Notes under the pieces: model-generated
Told to the model about the DNA's origin: nothing
What the model saw: the letters and a program-made list of their open reading frames with translations, nothing else
Database searches by the model: none
Program-made: the position numbers and the translations under genes
Assembly (NCBI GenBank): GCA_903924855.1
Contig: CAIYCW010000055.1
Span: 1-64,000 of the forward strand
From: an uncultured Rhodospirillales bacterium
Lineage (GTDB): Bacteria > Pseudomonadota > Alphaproteobacteria > Acetobacterales > Acetobacteraceae
Length of the DNA: 64,000 nt
Reading direction: 5' to 3'
In this document: positions 17,149 through 29,119 of the stretch, in pieces
How positions within the stretch are numbered: the first letter of the stretch is position 1
Layout of the letters: each line of letters begins with the position of its first letter

Positions 17149-17702
17149 ACGCGATCTCGCCGCAGGGACTGTCCCTGCCCCAGCCCACCACCGGCATCCG
17201 GCTGCAGATGCTGGCGGACATCGCCGAGGCGGCCCACACGTCGTTGCCACGGCGGCACAAGGCGGTGGCGGCGGCCTTGGCGCCGTATCTGGGGCTGCCC
17301 GGGCTGCTGGACGGGCTGTCCTGCCCCTCCTGTGCGGAGCATTACAGCCGGCATTTGCTGCACAACAACGCGGCCGCCAACTATGCGGTGGTGGCGATCG
17401 TGTGGGCGCCGGGTCAGATGTCGCCGGTGCATGCGCATCGCACCTGGTGCGCCTTCGGCATTCATCAGGGCTGGCTGGCGGAGACGTATTTCGACGCCGG
17501 GGCGCAGGCGGCGGGCTGTGTGACACCCTCTCCCACCGCGTGTCATGCGCATGCGGCCGGCAGCACCGGCTGTGCGCCGGCGGGCCATGAGGCGATCCAT
17601 CGCCTGGCCAATCTGGGCACGGCGAATGCGATTTCGTTGCACGTCTATGGCGTGGCGTTCGATGATTTCGGTGTTGGGGTCAATGAGGTTTACGCCCCAT
17701 GA
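17145..17702 (+). CDS. Cysteine dioxygenase-like cupin (thiol dioxygenase)
   Basis: 185 residues, typical for type I thiol dioxygenases. The cupin iron site is seen as GQMSPVHAHRTWCAFGIHQG (first two His of the triad) with the third His in AISLHVYGV. The enzyme inserts O2 into the thiol of cysteine or a relative such as 3-mercaptopropionate to give a sulfinic acid. It is coupled to the preceding GntR regulator by a 4-base overlap. A cysteine-rich insert (AGCVTPSPTACHAHAAGSTG) between the motifs is unusual. Confidence 0.85.
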   Translation: MNAISPQGLSLPQPTTGIRLQMLADIAEAAHTSLPRRHKAVAAALAPYLGLPGLLDGLSCPSCAEHYSRHLLHNNAAANYAVVAIVWAPGQMSPVHAHRTWCAFGIHQGWLAETYFDAGAQAAGCVTPSPTACHAHAAGSTGCAPAGHEAIHRLANLGTANAISLHVYGVAFDDFGVGVNEVYAP

Positions 17703-17766
17703 CAAGCGGCTGTTGCCATGGTTGCTGTTCTGGGCTTAGTGTTTTCCGTCCAGAAGGTGCAATGTC

Positions 17767-18708
17767 GTGCTGCTAAGCCGATACCTTGTTGTCCAGACGA
17801 ACCGACCCGACGAACTCGTGGACGGCCTGCTGCGGCGGCAGCCCTGGATGCGGGATGTGTCGGTCACGGCCACGCCGGATTGGCTTTATGCGCATTTTCG
17901 GGTGCAGTTGGGCTCGATCGAGCTGAGCACCTCGTCCTCGACCGGGGTTTCCTATCGCTCCGACACCTCTGGTTCCATCACGATCGGGCTTGCGCTGTCC
18001 GGCCATCAGCTGATGACGGTGGGCAACGAGACGCGGATCATGCCGGAGATGGCGAGCTTTCTGCCGACCGTGCCGGTGATGGGCATGGTGCGGGATTGCC
18101 GCTTTGCGCTGGTTCGGCTGAACCGGGCCAGGTTGGTGGCGTTGCTGGATGAGATGGATGTGCGCCCCGCCGAGATCAGACTGGGCGCCTATCTGGCACG
18201 CCATTGGCTGCAGCCGCGCCCTGACACCGCGGCGCTGGATTCGACGTTGCGGTTCTTGTTCCAGCATCTGGACCGGTTCGGCGAGCCTGCCCCCGGCGAG
18301 GCGCGGGCGCTGGAGGATCTGGTCTATGCCCAAGCGGCCAGTGCCCTGGTGGGCCCGGTGCATCCGCGGAAACAGGCGGAGAATCCGGCCGGGTTTTCCC
18401 GCGCCATGGCGTTCATTCTGGAGAATCTGGCAGCGGACATCTCGGTGACGGACGTGGCCAAGGCCTGCGGCCTGTCGCTGCGGGGCACCCAGGCGATGTT
18501 TCAACGGCATGGGCATACCAGCATCACCGGTGCGATCCGCAGTGTCCGGCTGTCCAGGGCGCGGGAGATGCTGCAGGCGGGACGTCCGGGCGACACGGTG
18601 CTCGGCGTGTCGTTGGAAGTTGGGTTCAACCATATCAGCTATTTCACGCGGGCCTATCGCGCGGCGTTCGGTGAAACCCCGGGTGACAGTTTGCGCCGCG
18701 CGCGTTAA
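17767..18708 (+). CDS. AraC family transcriptional regulator
   Basis: 313 residues. The C-terminal 100 residues hold the double helix-turn-helix of AraC/XylS proteins: ISVTDVAKACGLSLRGTQAM, SRAREMLQAG and VSLEVGFNHISYFTRAYRA, FGETPGD. The N-terminal 200 residues resemble the AraC-binding-like sensor found in regulators such as FeaR (substrate unknown). GTG start at 17767 with AAGG upstream. It lies 64 bases after the dioxygenase gene in the same direction. Confidence 0.9.
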   Translation: MLLSRYLVVQTNRPDELVDGLLRRQPWMRDVSVTATPDWLYAHFRVQLGSIELSTSSSTGVSYRSDTSGSITIGLALSGHQLMTVGNETRIMPEMASFLPTVPVMGMVRDCRFALVRLNRARLVALLDEMDVRPAEIRLGAYLARHWLQPRPDTAALDSTLRFLFQHLDRFGEPAPGEARALEDLVYAQAASALVGPVHPRKQAENPAGFSRAMAFILENLAADISVTDVAKACGLSLRGTQAMFQRHGHTSITGAIRSVRLSRAREMLQAGRPGDTVLGVSLEVGFNHISYFTRAYRAAFGETPGDSLRRAR

Positions 18709-18865
18709 TCAAAACGCAATTCTTTCGGCGCACGTATGTTGTTGAATATCAAACTGATTTATTTGGCCGAAACGTGGTGGCAAGTGGATTGAGTGCGTCG
18801 TGGTGCAAGACCGATGGGTGAATATGCGATAGCACAGACAGGTTGGGTCCTGTGGGAGCAGAGGG

Positions 18866-19282
18866 ATGGATATCGGTTTGTCGGGTCAGGGCGAAGGGCC
18901 AAAGATCCGGTTGCTGATTGTCGAAGATGATATCTCGCTGCGCGACCAACTTGAGGAAGGCCTGCATTATTGCGGCTTCGATACTATGACCGCCTCTGAC
19001 GGGTTTGCCGCCCGTGCGATCACCGGAAATCACCCGGACCTGTCGCTGATCCTGACCGATATGGATATGCCGGGCATGACCGGGCTGGAACTGGCGCGCC
19101 ATGTTCTGGCGGACCGTCGGGCGGCTGTGGTGATCCTGACCGGCAAGGGACTGCCACGGCTGGAGCAGGAGGCGGAGGATGCGGGGGTGTTCGCCGTGTT
19201 GCGCAAACCGATCCGGCTTCCGGCCCTGGCTGAGACGCTGCGACAGGCCTTGGCCTCCCTGCGTGAGGCCGGCGTGCGGTAA
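18866..19282 (+). CDS. Single-domain response regulator (receiver domain only)
   Basis: 138 residues forming one CheY-like receiver. The acidic pocket is IVEDD (19-22), the phospho-acceptor is Asp65 in LILTDMDMPGM, the switch Thr is in VVILTGKG and the Lys in VLRKPI. No output domain is present and no histidine kinase is adjacent, so it is an orphan regulator or phosphorelay shuttle. The 157 bases upstream are AT-rich and probably hold its promoter. Confidence 0.88.
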   Translation: MDIGLSGQGEGPKIRLLIVEDDISLRDQLEEGLHYCGFDTMTASDGFAARAITGNHPDLSLILTDMDMPGMTGLELARHVLADRRAAVVILTGKGLPRLEQEAEDAGVFAVLRKPIRLPALAETLRQALASLREAGVR

Positions 19283-19319
19283 CGATTGGCGACCGGGCTG
19301 CACCGTGTCGGACGAAGCG

Positions 19320-22807
<3,488 letters not shown>

Positions 22808-22875
22808 TGTCTATCGCTTTTCATGGCAGGCCGGAGGACCCGCAAAACAGGCTTCATTGCGCGCCGACCGGTGAA

Positions 22876-22950
22876 GCGTGGCAATCGATCACCGCCCAGG
22901 CCGGCCTTGCGATGGATTGCCACGCCGCCTTCGGCGGCTCGCACTGACGA
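22876..22950. repeat. REP-like palindrome, copy 1
   Basis: GCGTGGCAATC (22,876-22,886) and GATTGCCACGC (about 22,915-22,925) form an inverted repeat, and the segment ends in a GGATTGC...CGGCTCGCACTGACG consensus. Related units are at 29,050 and 62,071. It fills the gap between recO and parC. Confidence 0.55.
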
Positions 22951-23712
22951 TTATAGAGTCCGATCCACCGAGTCCCGCTTCGCATCGTCCGCAAGCAACG
23001 CAAGCGCGCGGTCGTAAAGTGCGAGGCGCGGTTGCGGCAAGGGGCGGTGATGGTGGCCGAACGCGTCGCGCGCCAGGAAATGCGCGGTCAGACGCAGGCC
23101 GTCCACCCATTGTGGCGCATCGCCTGGCGAGTCGGTGAGCAGAAAGCCGGGCAAGGGCAGCAGACGGTCGCGCCAGATGCCGGCGGCCGCCTCCGACACC
23201 GCGCGGCCGGTGCGGGGCGAGACGCCGATCAGCGTGTCGGCGGTGCCGGTGACAGCGCAGGAGGACAGGTCGAGCCCGTAGCCGAGCCCGGCCAGCAGGC
23301 TCAGCTCCCACCGCACCGCCTCGCCCAACACGATCTCCCCCAAGGGCAAGCGCGCCAGCAGACGCACCAACGCGTCAAACACCACCGGCTGGGCCTCGCG
23401 CTCGACCAAGGCACCCTCCGCCACGGCACAGCAGGAGGAGAGAATGGCCAGCAGCAGCGGATCATCCATCACGGGTGCGGCCGTCGCATGCACCAGCTCG
23501 GCCGAGAAACTGCCCAGCTGGTCGGACAGCCGACCCACCCAACGCACCTCGACCAGATTGCCCTTCTGCCAGATGGCCGTTCTGCTGCGGGCCTGCGCAC
23601 CACGCGCCAGGCCGCGATGCGCGCCATGCTCCTCGGTGAACACCGTGGCGATTACATCCGTGTCGCCATACGGCCGGATGTCGAGCACCACACCAGGCGC
23701 CTGCCATTCCAT
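22951..23712 (-). CDS. recO: DNA repair protein RecO
   Basis: 253 residues. RecO acts with RecF and RecR in loading RecA at gaps. The N-terminal OB fold is seen as MEWQAPGVVLDIRPYGDTD, VFTEEHGAHRGLARGAQ and GNLVEVRWVGR. The helical domain contains LLARLPLGEIVL and WELSLLAGLGYGLDLSSCAV. The ATG at 23712 fits the family start; the longer open frame runs through the inverted-repeat element and is not coding. The cysteine tetrad of some RecO proteins is not conserved. Confidence 0.9.
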   Translation of the reverse strand: MEWQAPGVVLDIRPYGDTDVIATVFTEEHGAHRGLARGAQARSRTAIWQKGNLVEVRWVGRLSDQLGSFSAELVHATAAPVMDDPLLLAILSSCCAVAEGALVEREAQPVVFDALVRLLARLPLGEIVLGEAVRWELSLLAGLGYGLDLSSCAVTGTADTLIGVSPRTGRAVSEAAAGIWRDRLLPLPGFLLTDSPGDAPQWVDGLRLTAHFLARDAFGHHHRPLPQPRLALYDRALALLADDAKRDSVDRTL

Positions 23713-23728
23713 GGCGGGGTCAGGCGGT

Positions 23729-23971
23729 GGTGGGGGGGGAGAGAGGGCAAGGGGCTCCGCCCCTTGAACCCCGCCAGGGGCCGAGCCCCTGGACCTCAAG
23801 CTTTTGAAAGTTTTGGCGAGAGGGGGCGGCTTCGCCTGCGCGACAGCGCGCCCCGTGGCGCCCCCTCTCACCAAAACTTTGAACGACCGGGTTCCAAGGG
23901 CCTTTCGGCCCTTGGTGGGGGTCCAGGGGGCGAAGCCCCTTGGTCTCACCCTCCCCCCCCATCACCCCCCG
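23729..23971. repeat. Long GC-rich inverted-repeat element, copy 2
   Basis: About 240 bases with two long imperfect arms: 23,729-23,827 and the complementary 23,860-23,971. It shares the block GAACCCCGCCAGGGG and GAGCCCCTGGACCT with copy 1 at 5,646. Its inner stem differs (AAAGTTTTGGCGAGAGGGGG paired with its complement). It separates recO from the thioesterase gene, whose last codons run into its right edge. Confidence 0.75.
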
Positions 23972-24405
23972 TCTCCGCCGCGCGTGCGGGTGTCCTGGGG
24001 TGGTTGCCAGGCCTCGGGCGCGTCGAGTGGTCGGGAGCGGCGGTTGTTGTCGATGGCGACGAAGACGAAATTGGCTTCGGTGACTTTGGTGATGATTTCG
24101 TCGTGCCGGGCGCGGCGCCAGGCTTCGACGGCGATGCGCATGGAGGTGCGGCCTTCGGAGACCAAGGTTCCGTAAAGCGTCACCTCGTCGCCGACGAAGA
24201 CCGGGCTATGAAAGGTCATGGCATCGACCGCGATGGTGGCGGCGCGGCCGTGGGAGCGGCGATGGGCGATGGTGCTGGCGGCGAGGTCCATCTGGGACAT
24301 CAGCCAGCCGCCGAAGATATCGCCGCTGGGGTTGGTGTCGGCCGGCATGGCGATGGTGCGGATGCAGAGTTCGCCTTTGGGGGTGAGCGCTGCGTCCGCG
24401 GTCAT
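23962..24405 (-). CDS. Acyl-CoA thioesterase, YciA-like hotdog fold
   Basis: 147 residues. A hotdog-fold acyl-CoA hydrolase. Signatures are TIAMPADTNPSGDIFGGWLM (catalytic Asp/Gly turn), MDLAASTIAHRRSHG, AVDAMTFHSPVFVGDEV and a terminal FVFVAIDNN. The final residues (TRTRGGDGG) are encoded at the edge of the inverted-repeat element and may have been replaced by it. Its start overlaps the era stop by 4 bases (ATGA). Confidence 0.9.
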   Translation of the reverse strand: MTADAALTPKGELCIRTIAMPADTNPSGDIFGGWLMSQMDLAASTIAHRRSHGRAATIAVDAMTFHSPVFVGDEVTLYGTLVSEGRTSMRIAVEAWRRARHDEIITKVTEANFVFVAIDNNRRSRPLDAPEAWQPPQDTRTRGGDGG

Positions 24406-25295
24406 TTCGGGTCTTCCAGGCCGATGGCGCGCAGACGGGCGTTTTCCTCGTCCCAGCCGGCGCGTTCCTTGACGTTGAGGAAGAGGTGCACGCGGCGTTC
24501 CAGCAGCTGTTCGAGGCCGGTGCGGGCGCGGGCGCCGATTTCGCGCACGCGGGCGCCGCCGGCGCCGATGAGGATGGATTTGTGGTTGGCGCGGGCGACG
24601 AAGATGGTGACGTCGATGCGCACCGAGCTGTCCTTGCGTTCCTGCCAGCTTTCGGTCTCGACGGTGGTGCCGTAGGGCACTTCCTCATGGGTTTGCAGGA
24701 AGATCTGTTCGCGCACCATCTCGGCGGCGAGCAGGCGGTCCGGCAGGTCGGTGAGGTCGTCTTCCGGGTAGAGGTAGGGGCCTTCCGGCACGGCGCGGGC
24801 GAGTGCGTCCATCAGTTCGATCACGCCGTCGCCGTCCGAGGCGGAGACCATGAAGGTTTCCTCGAAGCTGGCGAGTTCGTTGAGGCCTGCGATCAGCGGC
24901 AGCAAGGCGGGGGCGCCGACCAGGTCGGTCTTGTTGAGCACCAGCCAGGCTCGGCCGCCGCGTTTGCCGATGGCGGTTGCGATCTCGCGGACATTCTCCT
25001 TCAGCCCGGCTTTGGAATCGACGACCAGCACCACCAGATCGGCGTCTTCGGCGCCGGTCCAGGCGGCGTTGACCATGGCGCGGTCGAGTTTGCGCTTGGG
25101 TTTGAAGATGCCGGGCGTGTCGACCAGCAGGATCTGCGAGGTGTCTCGCATCAGAATGCCGAGGACGCGAAACCGCGTGGTCTGGGCCTTTGGCGAGACG
25201 ATGGAGAGTTTGGCCCCGGTCATGCGGTTGAGCAGGGTGGATTTGCCGGCGTTCGGCGCGCCAAGGATGGCCACGAAGCCGCATCGCGTTGTCAT
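24402..25295 (-). CDS. era: GTPase Era
   Basis: 297 residues. Ras-like GTPase that binds 16S rRNA during small-subunit maturation. G1 is GAPNAGKST (12-20), G2 KAQTTRFRV, G3 LLVDTPGI and G4 LVLNKTDL. The C-terminal KH domain carries HKSILIGAGGARVREIG. The ATG at 25295 overlaps the rnc stop (ATGA), so expression is coupled to RNase III, as in many proteobacteria. Confidence 0.95.
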   Translation of the reverse strand: MTTRCGFVAILGAPNAGKSTLLNRMTGAKLSIVSPKAQTTRFRVLGILMRDTSQILLVDTPGIFKPKRKLDRAMVNAAWTGAEDADLVVLVVDSKAGLKENVREIATAIGKRGGRAWLVLNKTDLVGAPALLPLIAGLNELASFEETFMVSASDGDGVIELMDALARAVPEGPYLYPEDDLTDLPDRLLAAEMVREQIFLQTHEEVPYGTTVETESWQERKDSSVRIDVTIFVARANHKSILIGAGGARVREIGARARTGLEQLLERRVHLFLNVKERAGWDEENARLRAIGLEDPK

Positions 25296-26035
25296 GGCTG
25301 CAACATCTCCAAAAGGGCGCGGGCGGCTTCCTGTTCGGCCTGCCGCTTGCTTTGTCCGGTGGCGCGGGCGGTTTTGCCGCCCATCTGCACCTCGATCTCG
25401 AAGACCGGCGCGTGGGACGGGCCGGTGGTGGAGATGACGTGATAGACCGGCAGGCCGAGGGCGCGCTGCATGGCCCATTCCTGCAGGCTGGTCTTGGAAT
25501 CGCGCGGTGGCTGGGCGTGTTTGGCGATGGCCCGGGCGAAGGCGCGGCGGACGAAGCGGCGGGCCTCGTCCAGCCCGGCATCGAGATAGAGTGCGCCGAT
25601 CACCGCCTCCATCGCATCCGCCAGCACGGTTGCCAGTTTGCGGACCCCTGCCCGGCTTTCGCTGGGTGACAGCGACAGGCAGGCGGCGAGGCCAAGCTCC
25701 CCCGCGATTTCGGCCAGCACCGGCTGTGAGACCAGCAGGGCCAGCCTGCGGCCGAGATCGCCCTCCGATTCATCGGGATGGCGTTCGGCGATCCATTCGG
25801 CGATCAGCAGGCCCAGCACACGGTCGCCGATGAATTCCATCCGCTCATTGCTGGCGGAGAACACGGTCTTGCCGGCCCAGCGATCGAGCGCTGCCGAGCG
25901 ATGGGTCAGCGCCTCCACCAGCAAGGCCGGTTTGTGAAACCGGTGGCCCAGAATGGTCTGGGCCGCGGTGAGGGCGGCGGGCTCGGTCAGTGGATGCCCA
26001 TGAACAGGCGGGACCAGCGGATTTCCAGCGGCCAT
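25292..26035 (-). CDS. rnc: Ribonuclease III
   Basis: 247 residues. Double-strand-specific endoribonuclease for rRNA and mRNA processing. The signature is NERMEFIGDRVLGLLIAEWI with the catalytic acidic residues, then VLADAMEAVIGALYLDAG. The C-terminal dsRNA-binding domain contains SKTSLQEWAMQ and GQSKRQAEQEAARALLE. The ATG at 26035 is preceded by GGGAG and overlaps the end of lepB by 49 bases; a GTG at 26050 has no binding site. Confidence 0.94.
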   Translation of the reverse strand: MAAGNPLVPPVHGHPLTEPAALTAAQTILGHRFHKPALLVEALTHRSAALDRWAGKTVFSASNERMEFIGDRVLGLLIAEWIAERHPDESEGDLGRRLALLVSQPVLAEIAGELGLAACLSLSPSESRAGVRKLATVLADAMEAVIGALYLDAGLDEARRFVRRAFARAIAKHAQPPRDSKTSLQEWAMQRALGLPVYHVISTTGPSHAPVFEIEVQMGGKTARATGQSKRQAEQEAARALLEMLQP

Positions 26036-26745
26036 TGCCAGAACTCCCACATTGGCGCGGAGGCATCGATGGAGAAGAACACGAATTCGGCGCGGCCGAC
26101 CAGGTTTTCCAGCGGCACGAAGCCCACCTCGCTCAGCACCCGGCTGTCTTCGCTGTTGTCGCGATTGTCGCCCATGCAGAAGACGTAGCCTTCCGGCACG
26201 CGGTATTCGATGGTGTTGTTCATGTCGAGATCGGGGCCCAGGATCAGCGGGCCGTCGGTCTTTTTCAGGATTTCGTGGACGCGGCCATTGGGCAGGGTTT
26301 CCTGGTAGTGGCGCGCCATGGTGCGCACCTCGCCTTCATCGGCCAGGAAATCCGGCAGCGCCTTGCGCGGTGCCTCGGTGCCGTTGATGTAGAGCAGGCC
26401 GCCGCGCACCTGGATGCGATCGCCGGGCAGGCCGATGATGCGCTTGATGAAGTCGGTCGAGTTGTCCTTCGGCAGCTTGAACACCGCGACATCGCCGCGA
26501 TCCGGCAGGCGGCCGAAGATGCGGCCGTGGAACAGCGGCGGCGACAGCGGCAGCGAGTGGATCGAATAGCCGTAGCTGTATTTGGAGACGAACAGATAGT
26601 CCCCGATCAGCAGGGTCGGCACCATCGAGGCGGAGGGGATGTTGAATGGTTCAAAGGCGATGGTGCGGATGCCGATGGCGATGAGGCCGGCATAAAGCAC
26701 CGTCTTGATGTTTTCGAGCATGGTGCCCGAGCTGCGCTTGCTCAT
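25987..26745 (-). CDS. lepB: Signal peptidase I
   Basis: 252 residues. Membrane serine/lysine protease that removes Sec signal peptides. One N-terminal membrane helix (about 10-30) is followed by the nucleophile Ser40 in IPSASMVPTL and the general base Lys101 in DFIKRIIGLPGDRI. Box E is FCMGDNRDNSEDSR. Its 3' end overlaps rnc. It belongs to the lepB - rnc - era block conserved in alphaproteobacteria. Confidence 0.94.
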   Translation of the reverse strand: MSKRSSGTMLENIKTVLYAGLIAIGIRTIAFEPFNIPSASMVPTLLIGDYLFVSKYSYGYSIHSLPLSPPLFHGRIFGRLPDRGDVAVFKLPKDNSTDFIKRIIGLPGDRIQVRGGLLYINGTEAPRKALPDFLADEGEVRTMARHYQETLPNGRVHEILKKTDGPLILGPDLDMNNTIEYRVPEGYVFCMGDNRDNSEDSRVLSEVGFVPLENLVGRAEFVFFSIDASAPMWEFWQWPLEIRWSRLFMGIH

Positions 26746-26859
26746 GAAACGGCTGGGTCCAGAAAATGTTATGGGCCGATGAAGCCCAGGCCCGGATGCA
26801 TGTCAAGCAAGCGCCGGCTTGTCCGGGGCAGATGGGGCGGCGATCGCGTGACCCGGTTG

Positions 26860-26895
26860 CAAAAATGCGTGCCGGGGTTGCCCGCCGGCACGCAT
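26860..26895 (-). terminator. Rho-independent terminator of the beta-propeller gene
   Basis: On the minus strand ATGCGTGCCGG pairs with CCGGCACGCAT (11 base-pair stem, 9-base loop), followed by a run of T (ATTTTTGC). It lies about 40 bases beyond the stop at 26,936. Confidence 0.85.
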
Positions 26896-26935
26896 GTTTC
26901 GCCTGATCGGTTCTGCGCGGATCAGCGCATCGGCG

Positions 26936-28021
26936 TCACTTCGCCGGGGCGTAGACGTGGATGGTGCCGTCGCCGCCATCGACCGTGCCGACCGGCACGT
27001 AGACATAGCCGGTGGCTTCATCGGACGTGACCGAGTGCGGATAGCCGCCATGGGTGTCGATCTTCTGCACCAGCTTGTTGGTCTTGGCGTCGATCACGCC
27101 GATCACCGCCCCACCGGGCTGGCCGCGCGAGGCGGTGTAATACTGGTTGTTGTGGGCGTTGTAGTTGACCATGTCCGCCCCGCCGATCTCCGGCACCAAC
27201 ACCACGGCACCGGTCTTGACGTTGATCACGCCGGTCACCGGCGGCATGCCTTCCTTGCCGTTGGCGCCACAGCCGACGACGAGATTGTCACCCGGGCCCT
27301 TGGCCAGGCCCGCCGGGTGGCACATGTCGATGGGCAGCATCTTCACCAGCTTGGCGGTTTTCGGGTTGATCACCGCGATGGCGCCCTTTTTGGGGTCTTT
27401 GTTCAGCTCGGGGACCGACATGTAGAACATGCCGTCATTCGGGTTGTAGGCCGGCTGCTCGGCGCCGTCGGTGGCGTTCTCGAAGACGATCTTGCCGAGG
27501 ATCTTGTGGTCCGGCTTGGTCGAGATCAGCGTTGCGAACGGCGGATCATCGGCATTGTTGACGCCGATGAACACGCCGTCCTTCGGGTCGTAGGCCATTT
27601 CGTCGAGCCGCGCGGTGCCGCCGGTGCTGATCGTGGCGACGGTTGCCTTGCTGGCCACGTCGATGATCTGCACGGTGCTGTTGCCGTCCCCACCCCAGAC
27701 CTGACCGCCGATCTTCTGCACGCCGTCCGGGCCGGAATGGTCGTTGTCCACCTTGGGCCCCTTCATGGTGACGCCGACAAACTTGCCGGCGCGGCCGATG
27801 AAGCTGTTGGTCTTGGTGTCGAAGATGTCGATGGCGGCGTTGTCGCGATCGGCGAAATACATCTGCCGCGCCTTCGAATCGACCTGCGAGATATCAAAGC
27901 TTTTGAGCGGATTGCCGGGAATGGCGATGGTTGCGATCTGTTTCAGCTCAGCGGACATGGCGGTGCCGGCCAGAAGCAGGCTGACAGTGGCGGCGGCAAG
28001 ACTCGCTTTGGACCGAATCAT
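26936..28021 (-). CDS. Secreted YVTN-like beta-propeller protein
   Basis: 361 residues. Signal peptide MIRSKASLAAATVSLLLAGT, cleavage near MSA-EL. The mature part shows propeller-blade repeats: IDIFDTKTNSFIG, VQIIDVASKATVATIS, IAVINPKTAKLVKML, GVINVKTGAVVLV and IGVIDAKTNKLVQKI, each followed by a YVYVP or similar strand. Periplasmic proteins of this type bind ligands or cofactors, but nothing identifies one here. GGGAG is 8 bases before the ATG. It interrupts the usual acpS - lepB linkage. Confidence 0.85.
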   Translation of the reverse strand: MIRSKASLAAATVSLLLAGTAMSAELKQIATIAIPGNPLKSFDISQVDSKARQMYFADRDNAAIDIFDTKTNSFIGRAGKFVGVTMKGPKVDNDHSGPDGVQKIGGQVWGGDGNSTVQIIDVASKATVATISTGGTARLDEMAYDPKDGVFIGVNNADDPPFATLISTKPDHKILGKIVFENATDGAEQPAYNPNDGMFYMSVPELNKDPKKGAIAVINPKTAKLVKMLPIDMCHPAGLAKGPGDNLVVGCGANGKEGMPPVTGVINVKTGAVVLVPEIGGADMVNYNAHNNQYYTASRGQPGGAVIGVIDAKTNKLVQKIDTHGGYPHSVTSDEATGYVYVPVGTVDGGDGTIHVYAPAK

Positions 28022-28140
28022 TGAGAATTCTCCCGGTGTTTTTCATTTTGGGCACAGCGCCGCAGCGAGTGTGCCAAAGCTGCCGGGAAACACAATCTGT
28101 CCGAGAAACCGCGGCGATCACGTGTGTGACACGCAAGCGC

Positions 28141-28545
28141 CTAGTCGGGTTTGGCGAGGATCTGGCCGAAGCCGATCTCGTGGCCATCGAGGTCGCGCGC
28201 GCCGAATTCGCGGCAGCCGTAGAAGCGGTCGCAGGGGGGGTAGCTGATGGTGGCGCCGCGCTGGGTGAATTCGGCGAACAGGGCGTCTGCGTCATCGACC
28301 CAGAAATACATCTGCCACATCTCGGGATCGACCGCGGCGTGGGGGACGACCAGTTCGGCTGCGACCTGCTTGAGCATGACGTACATGCCGTCCCGCCCGA
28401 TGATGGTGAAAACCTCGGGCTCGCCGTAGAAGCGGCCGAGCTTGAAGCCCATCGCGTCTCGGTAGTGTTCAGCGGCGGCGTGGATGTTCCGCACGAAGAG
28501 GACCGGGGCGGAGGAATTGAACTTGGCGGGGGCGGGGTCTGCCAC
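28141..28545 (-). CDS. VOC (glyoxalase/bleomycin resistance) superfamily protein
   Basis: 134 residues. Two beta-alpha-beta-beta-beta modules are visible: SAPVLFVRNIHAAAEHYRDA, MGFKLGRFYGEP, MWQMYFWVDDADALFAEF and the closing FGARDLDGHEIGFGQ. The pattern matches VOC-fold proteins with a metal or small-molecule site; the substrate is unknown. GTG start at 28545 with AGGAG 8 bases upstream. It lies 12 bases after acpS and is probably cotranscribed. Confidence 0.85.
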   Translation of the reverse strand: MADPAPAKFNSSAPVLFVRNIHAAAEHYRDAMGFKLGRFYGEPEVFTIIGRDGMYVMLKQVAAELVVPHAAVDPEMWQMYFWVDDADALFAEFTQRGATISYPPCDRFYGCREFGARDLDGHEIGFGQILAKPD

Positions 28546-28557
28546 GGCGCGCTCCTG

Positions 28558-28968
28558 TCAGGCGGGATTGGCGGAGATGATCACCTGGGCGTAGGCGTAG
28601 GGATACTCATCGGTCAGGGTCAGATCGATCTGCGCCTGCATGCCGGGGGGTGTGATTTCGGCGAGGCGCGCGGCCGCCCCGCCGGACAGCACCAAGGTCG
28701 GCTTGCCGCTGGGCAGGTTGACCACCGCGAGGTCCTGCAGGAACACGCCGCGCTTGAAGCCGGTGCCGAGCGCCTTGCTCATCGCCTCCTTGGCGGCGAA
28801 GCGCTTGGCGTAGGTGCCGGTGCGCATGCGGCCGGAGCGGCGTTCGGCCTTGGAGATCTCGGTCTTGGTGAAGACCCGGTCGAGGAATTTCTGGCCGAAG
28901 CGCTCGATTGCACCCTCGATGCGGCGGATGTCGCAAATGTCGGAGCCGAGGCCGAGGATCATGGCCAT
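28558..28968 (-). CDS. acpS: Holo-[acyl-carrier-protein] synthase
   Basis: 136 residues. Transfers 4'-phosphopantetheine from CoA to acyl carrier protein. Signatures are [16 protein letters not shown] (magnesium-binding Asp), [20 protein letters not shown] (Glu/Lys catalytic segment) and the closing strands [15 protein letters not shown] and VIISANPA. In many alphaproteobacteria pdxJ precedes acpS; here spoT lies directly upstream. Confidence 0.93.
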   Translation of the reverse strand: MAMILGLGSDICDIRRIEGAIERFGQKFLDRVFTKTEISKAERRSGRMRTGTYAKRFAAKEAMSKALGTGFKRGVFLQDLAVVNLPSGKPTLVLSGGAAARLAEITPPGMQAQIDLTLTDEYPYAYAQVIISANPA

Positions 28969-29046
28969 GTCTCATGACCGGTCGTGCCGTCGTTGCGGGC
29001 CGGGTGGCGTGCTGCGATGAACCGTAGGCCGGGCCAATGGTTCGGT

Positions 29047-29077
29047 GGATTGCTTCGCTGCGCTCGCAATGACGGTT
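29047..29077. repeat. REP-like palindrome, copy 2
   Basis: GGATTGCTTCGCTGCGCTCG followed by CAATGACGG, with a short self-complementary centre. It matches the REP-like units at 22,911 and 62,071. It sits in the 151-base gap between acpS and spoT, where nothing else is recognised. Confidence 0.65.
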
Positions 29078-29119
29078 GAATGGACGCGGGGCTGATCGTG
29101 GGGCGGATCGAGGCGGCTG

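Noticed and set aside
15988-17526. 512-residue minus-strand frame
   Set aside because: Antisense of the PEP-CTERM, GntR and dioxygenase genes, with no motif of its own.
23713-23949. N-terminal extension of recO
   Set aside because: It is encoded by the inverted-repeat element and has no RecO homology.
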